DNA of 64,000 bases from assembly GCA_965223435.1 (NCBI GenBank), contig CBDCWQ010000020.1, positions 744,001-808,000 on the forward strand, written 5' to 3'. Position numbers and translations under genes: made by a program. Shown in pieces: positions 36,451 through 46,300 of the stretch. Every line of letters begins with the position of its first letter. The stretch's first letter is position 1. The notes below the pieces were generated by a model. That model was not told the origin of the DNA and ran no database searches. It saw only the letters and a program-made list of their open reading frames with translations. The stretch is from CBDCWQ01 sp965223435. Lineage in GTDB: Bacteria > Myxococcota > Kuafuiibacteriia > Kuafuiibacteriales > Kuafuiibacteriaceae.

Positions 36451-36756
36451 GCCCTTGCGCCCCTCGACCGCAACCACGTTGGCTCTCCCCGCGTGTAGCG
36501 CGGGCCACAGCCCATTCGGCCCTTCATAAGGGGCCCGGTTCGAAGTCGATTTGCCCCACCGTCGCCTACATCTGGGTTCCTCTGCTCAAAGCTCGCATTT
36601 TCGAGGTCCCTGCGTCCTGTTTATACTGATGTCGTTGGTGGTGTCGGGAGAACTGGCCCACGCACCGCTTTGAGCCCCGCTGGCTGTACACCGGGGTCGA
36701 AGTGCGAACTTTGTTTTGGGGCTCCCCCTCCGCGGGCGCGAGTGGCGACGAAAGCG
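36451..36756. other. 306-base gap after sodB
   Basis: A GC-rich hairpin CCCGCG-TGTAG-CGCGGG (36488-36504) follows the sodB stop by about 40 bases, without a T-run. It may still be a terminator or mRNA end. A second weaker inverted repeat lies at 36518-36535. No gene is seen. Confidence 0.45.
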
Positions 36757-38865
36757 ATGGCACGAATGAATAGACGGTTGAATGGGGGTTTGGGGAACAG
36801 TGTGGCGATGCTTGGCCTTTTTGGGCTTGTGGGCTGCGGCGGCGGCGGGGTTCCCGGGAAACCGGGTACTGGGGATCGCAATCAGGTCCCGGTGGCCGTC
36901 TCCGAACAGTTTGTGCTCGAGGCGAACAGCACCCTGGGCGTCGACGCGCCCGGCCTGCTTGCCAACGATACCGACCCGGATTCGGATCCGCTGACGGCAC
37001 TTCCCGTGGCCTTTGCCACCCATGGGCGCCTGCGCTTGTTTGAAGATGGTTCGTTTACCTACACACCGGATCTGGGCTTTGTGGGAGACGATTCGTTCTC
37101 CTACCGAGCCCTGGACGGCAAGGGTTTCTCGAACATTGTGACGGTTTCGTTATCGGTACGGGTCTCAAGTGGGGCATTGGTGTCCCATCATGACTATTAT
37201 CGCACGGAGCAAGGACAGCGTTTGGTCCTGCCGAGTCCAGGTGTTCTCACCAATGACGTCGACCCCGATGGCGGCATCCTTTCGGCTCAGGTGAGGTCGC
37301 CGACCCTATTTGGGGAGCTGATGTTGGCGGAGAACGGATCGTTTTCATACGAGCCTCAGGCGGCGAACTACGGTGTGGACCACTTTCGTTATCGCGCGAG
37401 CAACGGCCAAGTTCACTCGGAGGCGAGCGCCTTTGTGAACGTCGTGGGCCCGCCGGGCGGGTTGGCGTTTGCGCGTCGGGGTGGCGGCACCGTCGGAAGC
37501 GAAACGGTGGCGGGGTTGTCGGTGGCCGCCTTGGCCAACGACAACTTTGTGGTGGTGGGGGAGTTCACGGGGAGCCCTGTTTTTGGTCCGGGTGAGCCCG
37601 GTGAGAAGTCCATCGACGCGCGCGGACAAGAGGACATTTTTGTGGCCCGTTTCTATCCCGATGGCCGTTTGGCGTGGGCCCAGCAGGCCGGGGGCCCCGC
37701 GCGCGACCGTGCCCAGGGCGTGGCTGCGCTCGCGGATGGAAGCCTGACGGTGGTTGTGGGTGTTTTTCAGGGGACCGCGCGTTTTGGGGACCAGGCGCTC
37801 AGCTCCCTGAACGGCTCCTGGGATGCATTTTTGGCGGCCTACGACGCGCTCGGAACCCTGTTGTGGGTCAAGCGCGCGGGCGGACCGCTGGACGATGAAG
37901 CGTTGGCGGTTGCTGTTTCTCCATCAGGCATCGCCGTGACCGGCCGCTTTCGGGGCACCGCGGTTTTTGCCCCGGGTGAGGCCCGCGAAGCGACCCTGCC
38001 GCCCGATGGCAGCGCGATTTCGACCGCCGGTGATTCCAACATCTTTTTCGCCCGGTACGCCCTCGATGGTGCGTTCGAATGGGCACGCGCTGCCGGGGGG
38101 CCTGGAGACCGGGACCTCGGCCTGGCGGTTGACCTGCTTCCGGACGGTTCCCTCGCGGCCACGGGTTTTTTCGAGCGGACGGCACAGTTTGCCTCGACTG
38201 CGCTCGAGGCTGAAGCCCACACCCAGACCTCAACCGCCACCGATGTGTTTGTGGCGCGCTACGGCGCGATGGGCGCGCTTCAGTGGGTCAAAAGGGCCGG
38301 GGGCCAAGGCGATGATTTTGGATCCGCCATCACCGCCGTGGGGGCCGATGGGATCGCGGTTTCCGGGGTCTTTACGACCAGGGCGGGTTTCGGTGAACCG
38401 GGGGCTCAGACCCGGCTGAGGTCGGTGGGGGACACCAACCCCTTTGTGGCGCGGTACGCCGCAAGCGATGGTGCCCTGTCGTGGGCGCAAAGGATCGGTG
38501 GTGATGACCGTCCTTGGCTGGGGGACACCGAGGGCTCGGTTTTTTTCTCGGGTGGTCTCACTGCGCTTGCGGACGGTTCGGTGGTTTTGACCGGTCGCTA
38601 TCGAAGCGCCGACCAAGACACACGGATGTTGGTCAGCCGCCGAGACGCCCAAGGAGAGCTTGTCTGGGAAAGGGGCGCAATCGGTGGTTCGTCAGATCCC
38701 GCAGCCTTTTCGGTCGGCTGGTCGGCTGCGGTGCTCTCTGACCAATCGGTGTTGGTGGCCGGAGAATTCAGCGATGTCCGCACTTTTGGCCAAGGAGAGC
38801 CGACCGAAACCGTCCTGACGGCCGGTGGGGCCGTCGACCTTTTTGTGGCCCGATATTACCCCTAG
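36757..38865 (+). CDS. Lipoprotein with cadherin-like/VCBS Ig domains and an SBBP-type beta-propeller
   Basis: ATG 36757 (or 36766) gives a signal peptide with lipobox GLVGC, then two Ig/cadherin-like repeats with the pattern (A/T)ND(T/V)DPD(S/G) and GxFxYxP (SFTYTPDLGFVGDDSFSYRA; SFSYEPQ...GVDHFRYRA). The remaining roughly 450 residues repeat a unit with LADGS, G(E/V)F.G(T/S)..FG and ARY(A/D)..G.L.W(A/V)(Q/K)(R/Q)AGG. This resembles SBBP-type beta-propeller blades, about seven in number. Ca-binding is suggested by the Asp-rich turns. The protein should sit on the outside of the cell membrane or outer membrane. Ligands are unknown. A longer frame to TTG 36670 is not favoured because the lipobox would lie too far inside. 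Confidence 0.8.
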   Translation: MARMNRRLNGGLGNSVAMLGLFGLVGCGGGGVPGKPGTGDRNQVPVAVSEQFVLEANSTLGVDAPGLLANDTDPDSDPLTALPVAFATHGRLRLFEDGSFTYTPDLGFVGDDSFSYRALDGKGFSNIVTVSLSVRVSSGALVSHHDYYRTEQGQRLVLPSPGVLTNDVDPDGGILSAQVRSPTLFGELMLAENGSFSYEPQAANYGVDHFRYRASNGQVHSEASAFVNVVGPPGGLAFARRGGGTVGSETVAGLSVAALANDNFVVVGEFTGSPVFGPGEPGEKSIDARGQEDIFVARFYPDGRLAWAQQAGGPARDRAQGVAALADGSLTVVVGVFQGTARFGDQALSSLNGSWDAFLAAYDALGTLLWVKRAGGPLDDEALAVAVSPSGIAVTGRFRGTAVFAPGEAREATLPPDGSAISTAGDSNIFFARYALDGAFEWARAAGGPGDRDLGLAVDLLPDGSLAATGFFERTAQFASTALEAEAHTQTSTATDVFVARYGAMGALQWVKRAGGQGDDFGSAITAVGADGIAVSGVFTTRAGFGEPGAQTRLRSVGDTNPFVARYAASDGALSWAQRIGGDDRPWLGDTEGSVFFSGGLTALADGSVVLTGRYRSADQDTRMLVSRRDAQGELVWERGAIGGSSDPAAFSVGWSAAVLSDQSVLVAGEFSDVRTFGQGEPTETVLTAGGAVDLFVARYYP

Positions 38866-38883
38866 GCCGTCCGGCTCGACCGA

Positions 38884-39729
38884 TCAAAAGGTGTAGCCGA
38901 GGACCAAGGCGAACTCTTGGCTGCCTTCAGCCTTGGTATCGATGAGTGAGGCAAGAACACTCAGCGCAACATGGTTCTCAGCGTGAGGCCCCGATGGATA
39001 GATCCATACATCCACACCGACCCTCATCGGCTGCCGAGCGCTGAGACCGATGCGCTGCTCGGACGTGGTGTCGCCGAACGACCACTCGCCAAACCGGTAC
39101 AAATCTGGCGAAAACCAAGCATAAGGAAGGATGGAAACGTGGTTGGACACCACAAACTCGGCCATCAAACCGACGCCCGCATTGATGTGCAGGGACTTCG
39201 CTTCGAAGCGTGTCCGCGTGGGGCTTGAAGATGGCGTATAGGTTCCCGAGGTCGCGTAGTATAGGCCTCTCAGATTGACAAAGACAGTGATCGCGTGCGG
39301 GCGGTCGTCTTGGCGTGGTGCGTTCTTAGGCCCTCTGGGCTGGCTGAGATGGCCCGACCACACCATGAGGTAGGTTCGAAGCTGCACGCCCAAGAGGAGG
39401 CCGGTCGAAGTGGGTCTTGGACCACCGCCGAACTCGGTTTTGAGCTTTGCGCGTCCGGCGGCGAGCGCGCCTTGAAGGCCGTAGCCCTCGGCCCATTCCT
39501 TTTGCAGCATGTATTGAGCGCCCACAGTGGCCAAGTGAAAGCGGCGCCCTTCATCGGACTTCGTGTCGGAAGAATATAGGGCGCTGGGCGTGTGACTGGT
39601 GTGGTCGCGGACGATACGCACTTTGACCAAAGGTGCCGAATAGCCCGCGTAGGCGGCATCACCGAGCGCCACCAGCAAGACGGCAAAAGCCATGGTCCAA
39701 GCCCATTCAGGAGGCCGAGTCACGGGCAT
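38884..39729 (-). CDS. Outer-membrane beta-barrel protein, small
   Basis: The 281-residue protein has a signal peptide (AVLLVALGDAAYAG) and an alternating hydrophobic strand pattern of about ten strands with long polar turns. It ends in the aromatic LVLGYTF expected for outer-membrane insertion. Family members of this sort are small barrels of unknown substrate. It converges on the propeller lipoprotein with an 18-base gap. I could not identify a specific family. Confidence 0.7.
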   Translation of the reverse strand: MPVTRPPEWAWTMAFAVLLVALGDAAYAGYSAPLVKVRIVRDHTSHTPSALYSSDTKSDEGRRFHLATVGAQYMLQKEWAEGYGLQGALAAGRAKLKTEFGGGPRPTSTGLLLGVQLRTYLMVWSGHLSQPRGPKNAPRQDDRPHAITVFVNLRGLYYATSGTYTPSSSPTRTRFEAKSLHINAGVGLMAEFVVSNHVSILPYAWFSPDLYRFGEWSFGDTTSEQRIGLSARQPMRVGVDVWIYPSGPHAENHVALSVLASLIDTKAEGSQEFALVLGYTF

Positions 39730-39871
39730 GTTTTTAGCGGGTCCTTTGCCGATAATCCACCCACGTGTGTCTCAACCGAACCATCTTCGTCCCGCGCTGA
39801 CGACCACGACACAAAAGGCCGAACAAGACCTACCGTCCTCGCGTGGGGCAGCAGATCGCGCTGCTTCCGCC

Positions 39872-39917
39872 GCAAAAAGAGGGTGATTCTGTCCTTGGGT
39901 TGTTGTCCCCTCTTTGC
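39872..39917 (-). terminator. Candidate rho-independent terminator after the 84-residue protein gene
   Basis: On the minus strand an AAAGAGGG / CCCTCTTT stem (39908-39915 with 39876-39883, loop of 24 bases) ends in a run of five T. It starts about 16 bases beyond the stop at 39933. The long loop makes this uncertain. The region also contains CCCCTCTTTGCAAAGGGG, a nearly perfect palindrome. Confidence 0.4.
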
Positions 39918-39932
39918 AAAGGGGCGGGGCGT

Positions 39933-40187
39933 TCAGTGTTCGCCGTCTTGACCAAGTTCCATGCCGTGGGCTTTGCCTGGCGGGCCGACGGCGGCGCCTT
40001 TTTCGCAGGTGCACAGGGCCAGTTTGAACAGAGGTGGTGCGTTATAGACTTCGTTGATTTGCTGCTTGTCGGGAGGGCACGAGGCATCGCATTCCTTTTG
40101 CATCTTGTCGGTCATCCAGTTCGAAAAGAAACCCATGCCCGCGCCTACGGCACACATCACGCCCGCGATCTCAAACCACTTTTTCAC
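39933..40187 (-). CDS. 84-residue membrane-anchored small protein
   Basis: A GTG start at 40187 has a perfect AAGGAGG eight bases upstream, which argues that this is translated. The product begins MKKWFEIAGVMCAVGAGMGF, a single transmembrane or uncleaved signal segment. It continues with a Cys-containing region (KECDASCPPDK ... LALCTCEKG) and a polar tail. No family is recognised. It lies 151 bases downstream of giant 2, in the same direction, and could be expressed with it. A candidate terminator follows. Confidence 0.7.
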   Translation of the reverse strand: MKKWFEIAGVMCAVGAGMGFFSNWMTDKMQKECDASCPPDKQQINEVYNAPPLFKLALCTCEKGAAVGPPGKAHGMELGQDGEH

Positions 40188-40338
40188 GGCGCACCTCCTT
40201 GAGAAGCTGGGCTTATTGCCCGCCTAGATCTTGTCATCTTGCGCCGAATGATAAGCGGTTTTGGGGCAGGCGGCCAACCGGTGCGCCGGCAGTGCTTGGT
40301 TACAAGGCCAATCAGCCCTCCATGTAGGTGCGTATACC

Positions 40339-43300
40339 TCAGTCGTCCGCCCCAAGTCCGATGTCCCACACCACGGAAAATGAACCTTTGTCGGTCTTGA
40401 ACTGGGCGGCGGTGGGCATCCCCTTTTCGATGGTCAGCGAAAGGTCCGACCGGAGAATCAGATCTTTGTTTTGGCCAAGCTTGGGGTGCCCAACGACTTC
40501 GCCCTCGGTCGTGGTCACGCGAAAGATGTACGTCTCGGTTTCTCGAGACTCGTGCGCGACAAGGACGTAGTCTTGGTTCTTGACATCCTTTTTCAGGCTG
40601 CTTTTTGGATACCAGCCACCTCCGTCTTGGGTCCAAAGGACGAGGACGCGGCTGTCGTTTTTGAGTTCGGCCCAAAGCCGGTCGTCTTTGTGGGAGAAGG
40701 CCACGTAGCCGTGTTCTCCTGAATAGGCGTACGCCATGGCTTCGATGGGGTGTTTCTTCCAGATCTTCGCGACTTCGTTGATGGGGATGGGAGAATGGCT
40801 TTGTGCGAGGAAGCGGAAGACACCTTTGGGGTCGGCGAGGCGTGTGCCCTTTTTGTCGAACCAGTACGGTGGGTCCACATCAGGGGCGGAGATGAACCAT
40901 TTTCCTTTTTGGCCACGGGGAAGGGCTTTTTTGACCGCGGGCCAAAGGCCCGTCTGGGAAACGCCGACGCCTGCGAAGTTGTGGGTGGCGAGGCCCACAT
41001 ATTGGTAGTCACCAAATCGGCTGAAGACGGTTTGGCCTTGCTTGCCCGTCTTTTGAGGGGCGATGGCCAGGTAGTAGGCGCCGTCGGGAACGAAGATCTG
41101 ATGCATGAGGGGTTCTTCGTTGCGGGTGAGTAAAACCAAGTCTTGGGGCTCTATAGGATTTTTTGAGGCCCTCGTGATTTCACCCCAGCCCGGGAAGCGG
41201 TCGTAGACTTCAACGAGCAGGGGGTCGAGCTCTATTCGCTGCTGGTCGGTCAGCTTGGGCGCATCTTGTTCCCGCATTTTTTTGCGGGCTTCGGGATCGC
41301 CGCCGAAGATCTCTTTAGACCGATTCCACAAGGTGATGAACCACTCTTCTTCTTGGTCTTCGGGCACATAGGGGCCAACCTGTTTTTCGATGAATGGGTA
41401 GAGCTCGGCTTCGACGCCCTTGAGGCTGTAACCGGAGCCCACGAATCTGTAGGGTTTCATCGAGGACGTGAGCTTCTCGGCCGCGGATAGGCCGAATCGC
41501 ATGAAAAGTTTGTCTTTCCCCTGGTGCGGTATGGCGATGACCAGTTGGAGTTCATCGGTCGATGGGTCTCCGCTGTTGGTTTCTTTAGCGGATATTTTTT
41601 TGGTCTTGATATTCTGTATTTTGGCCTCGTCGACCCCGAGGAATGAAGCTGTTCGTTCGATACGTGTGGCTTGAGCGAGGTCAAGGTTCGAAAGCAGGTA
41701 GGCTCTTACCGGCGAGGAAGAGCCGATATAGGCACCGTCGGCGGCGTATTTTCGAGCCCAGCTGTCTCCGAAGGTGAAAAAATCGTGGTCGTTCGTCACC
41801 CAGTCATCTGCCACCTTTTTTGCCCAGGCATCCACGTCCGAGAAGTCCTCTTTGGGGGTGCCAAGGTATTGTGCCGAGTGGACGGTCCAGTCTCCAAGCT
41901 CTTGTGGCTTGCGTCGATTGGTCGCATAGATTTCGAGATTTTCTCCTTCTACGCGCCGGGCGTGAACGAGGACTACGTTTCTTTTGGCCGCCGTCGCCCA
42001 GGCGTTCCCGATTTCTCCGGGGTCGGTTCCTTTGTAAAGCCGATTGTCGACGGTGAGCCCTAAAAACCGTGCGATGTGATTCCTCACGATGGGGACAACC
42101 GAAGTGAGAAAGCTGCTGGTGTCAAAGGTGGCCCCCATGGCCTTCAGCACGGCGGAAATCTCCTCAATGGTGCGCAGAGCCCCGGCATTGAAATCGCTGA
42201 GGTCGCGAAGGGGGGCCCGGACCTCGGTCTTTTTTTGAAGCCAGGGCAGCAGGGCCTCGAGTTCCAAGATCAGCTGGGCTGCTTCCGGCCAGCGTGCGTA
42301 GATCCCATGGTTGGCCGAGATGAGCTCCTTTGCGATCTGTAGGCTGTTGCGCAATTTGACTTCCGCGTGGGTCGCGGTCGCCTTCTCCTTGTTTTTGGGG
42401 GGGAGGGTGGGTTCCTTTTTGAGGTACCCCTCGATGGCGGACTCGAGGATCTTTTCTCCATCGATGTAATAGTTGGTCTTCAGGCGATCGGTGACAAACC
42501 AAGGCAGCCGTTGCCCTTTAGGCACGTAACCCTCAGCCGTTTTTCTCGCTTGCGCGTAGTCTTGGACATCGGTGGCAACGCCCTCGAGAAGGTAGCGGTT
42601 CATCTTAAAAGCCGGCATGTGGAAACTGATGGGAAAGACGATGTAGATGCTGCGATTCAAAATGGACACGGAGTAGTAGTTTTTGGCCTTCCTGAACGCG
42701 TCCGTGCTGGGTTGGCGCATGAGCCACTCCCAGGTTTCGGTCGCTTTTTGGGGCTTCGTACCTGCGTACACAATGGGGTCCACCGCGTAGGCCGACTCCG
42801 ATCGGGTTTCGACCCTGAGGTGCAGGAGCTTGGAGATGAGCTCTCTCAGGTTTTCTTCGTAGAGCTTGCCCTTTTGTCCCATCAAGATGAGCTCCTCTTC
42901 GACGAAGAAGACGACATCCACAAAATCGCCGTCCGGGGTATATTCCCGGCGCCAGGCGCCTCCGATGACAAAAAAGTTGGTACGTTGTTGGCTGTGAACC
43001 CAGTTTCTGGCCGCTTCCGTTTTGGCAAAAACATCGACTTGGGTGAAGGCGGCGTTTCCATTGAGGTAGGTGATGGTGTGGAGCGCCTCGTTCACCGTGG
43101 GCTTTTTGGTGGCATCGTGTTTGAGGAGCACGTATTTGTTTTCCTTCTCTTGGAACACCAAGGCGGTCTCGGCCTTAAGCGCTGCGCTCACTCGGTTTTG
43201 TCGCCAGCGCGCAATGGGTTGGCTGTGGCGGTAAAGGGCATCGTCCGCGGTGAGACCAAGGAACCTCTCGATGCTTTGTTCGACTTCGGTGAAGGAACCT

Positions 43301-46300
43301 TCGCTGTCGATGTGAAGAGTGCTCTCTTGGAGCTTGGTGAGGGTTTGGGACAGCATCAGTTTCAAATCGGTCAGCAAAACCTTAAACCGCGCGTCGGACG
43401 TCATATCGGCCACAGGCTCAAGACCGTTCCAGGTTCTGAGATGGCCCTCCACGGTTTCCGTGAGGGTGGCCAGCTCGGGCGAAAATTCGTAGGCGGGCCC
43501 GTGGGCCTTAACCCGAGCTTGAAACTTGCGTAAGCTGAGGCGAAACGCGAATATGCGATCGCTTCGCACGATGGTACTGGCTTTGGTCAGCGGCGGAACC
43601 TTCGCTTTTTTGGTCGGGGAAGGGGCTTTTTTTTCGCCCGTGGCCTTTTTGGCCGCTGCCGAGTAGCCAAACCTGCCGACGAATGCGGCCACGTCTTCCT
43701 TCGGTCCATAAAGGTGCCAATCGGTCCCCGGCCACTGGTCCCACACGTACGTCGGATTCTGAAGCTCGATGGGCATGGAGGGCTGCTTCTGAAAGCGAAG
43801 GTGGTCAAACAGCACGTCGTCGCCCTCCATGTGAAAGAGACCGGGCCGATCGCGGGTGAGGACTTTGTTCGATTGGGCTCCGCCGATGCTCTGAAGCGGG
43901 GGATCGACAAAAAGGGTGATGATGATCGGATAGTGAAACTCCGGGGGAAAAGCGTTGATCCATTCGGGGTAGGCATCGATTTCGGTCAAGAAGTCTTGAA
44001 GGGGCGTGGTGTCGCTTTGTGGAGGCGTGTCTTTTTTGCTGACGTTCAGTTCAACGGCGCCTGTGTATCGGTAGACGGCCATTTTGGAAGTGATGTCGTG
44101 TCCAAACAGAGGAACCGCCGGGTGGAGCAGCGGAAGTCTAGGGCCTGAGTACACCGGCGGCTGGACCAGGCCGTATAGAGCATGGTCGTGGAATCCGCCG
44201 GTGATGGACCACCCTCCTTGAGCATCTCGGTTGTGGATGGGAAGGCTTCGAATAGTCTGATCGCCTTCGGCAAAGACCTCCCACGCCGAAACCCAGCCGA
44301 CCTGAACCCAAGGGCCCTCGGGCGGACTTTCGAAGATGCGGATGGACCGTAAAAAAAGCCCCTGCACTTCGGCGGCCAGGTCTTCGGACATCCCTTCGGC
44401 CGAGCCCGAAGCGATGATGCCGCCAAAAACGCCTGCGATGCCTTCTACGGAAAGTCCCGCGGCCGGTGTCCCTCGGATCGTGCTGACGGTCCGCAAGCTT
44501 TGCTTCGCGGTGCGCGCCGCGCGCAGGGTGCCGAGCACGAGGCTGGTCTTCACCACAAAGGATTCATCTGAAAAATGGGCGTTGTGGCTGGTTGGTTCGG
44601 TCTTTTGGAGGGTGAGTAAATCAGGACAGTCTTGGCTGCGGCGACCATCGAGGGCCCATTCGCGCCCGGCGATGCGTTCCGCGGCTTGTTCGGAGGAAAT
44701 CGTTTCGCCTGACTGGCACGCGGTGTTGTGATGGACCGGGAATGCAAAAGAGAAGTCCTCGCGCGTCGTGATGTTGCGCACGACCACCTCGGCTTCGGAG
44801 CCAAGTCCGTCCGGAACGCTTGCGCACACATCCCGAGTCCGGGGCCCGGGGCGTAGCCCGAAGGCGTTGTTTTGGTCCTCGAAGCGGACGTCGTTGCCAA
44901 AGCGCACATCGTCGATGAGAACCTCATAGGTCACTTGGGCTTCGCTGTGGTTCTCGATGCGAAAGAGGCACTGGTTTCTTCCGTTCAGCAACGCATAGTC
45001 GCCGTCTTGGGTGCGAAGCGGGGTGATGGTGGCGTCCATCTGAACACTGGTCCCGAAAAGACGTTTTTCTCCGAGCGGACCGTGGTCCACACTGGCGTCG
45101 TGGATGGGGCCAAAAGAAGTTTCGGGGGAACCAAACGCCGGGGCCAGTTCGCCCCAAAGCCCTCCGGTGGTGGTCGCGGCCAAAGACGCACGGTTCGAGG
45201 ACAAGCCTAAGAGCGAGGCAAAAGGGCTGGCTTCCATGCGAAGCTGATCTTCTAAGGCGTTTTGACCCTCGAGGTTGAGGGCGTGCACGAGGGCGTCGAT
45301 GGATGCGCGCGGCACCTCGCCCGTGCGCATCATGCGGTGGATATCGGTCAGCCATGAACCCTGATGCTTGGGCGCGACGCCGGCTTCTTCAGCCACGATG
45401 CTCAGGTCGCCATCCGCGTGGGTATTGAACCAGGCCCTCAGCGCGCGCACGTTGTCCGCGCGGGGGGGGCTGAGGGGAAACGGGGGTGCGTCGGCGGGCC
45501 GGCCGTGCAGCCTGAAAAGCACCCGGGGCGCAATGGCCTGAGACCGGGCCATTCGAAATTCGATGGCGCTTCGTTTCCAGTAGGCCGTAGAGCCCGGATG
45601 GAACGCCTCGATGGGGTCGATGTCCCCGAGCGCATAGGTGATGACCGTGTTCGCGTCGGCCGCCTCGAGTCCTGTTTGGATGGCCGCTTGGGTTCGGCGA
45701 CGGATGGCGTCCTGTATTTCGATGGTTGTGGCGTCTTCAGAAAGAAGGAGGGGTGCCTCCGCTTTCAAGAAGATGTGGCTGGATGGGTTCTGGCCCCAAA
45801 ATCCCCGTACATCGCCGAGGCGGTGAACCGAGGCGCCGTCGGTCGGGTTGGGTTTTTGGGGTGTTAGCGCGAGGGATGGGTCCCAGGGGGTTTGGCTGTT
45901 GGTGCTTTCGAGTGTCAAAATCCACGTGTCTCGGTCGAGCGCGCCCCGCGCCGCAAAAAGCTGCCGGAGCGCAACCATGGTGGTTTTGCATCCGAGCCCG
46001 AGGCGTTCTTCTATCGACAGGGACCCTTGGTGAATCAAGGCATCAGACGCACAAAGGCCACGCAGCAACAAGGTTTTCATTGCTCTGAAGCGATCGTCTC
46101 GAGACGCCTGAGCGTCGGCTTGACGCACCTGGTCCGCGCTTTTTTTTAGGGTCACCATTTCCGTGAGGAGGGTGTCGAAGTGCCTCGCCCGAAACGTCGA
46201 CGAAAGGAGGGCCGCCACGGTTTCGAGGAATCGATCCGCAAGGGCGGTGATCAACTGGCCGCGCGCCTCGGGGGGGATGGTGCGCTTGAGGGTTGTCGCC

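Noticed and set aside
36510..36570. GGTTCGAA near 36537, resembling a tRNA T-loop
   Set aside because: The flanking bases do not pair and no acceptor or anticodon stem is found.
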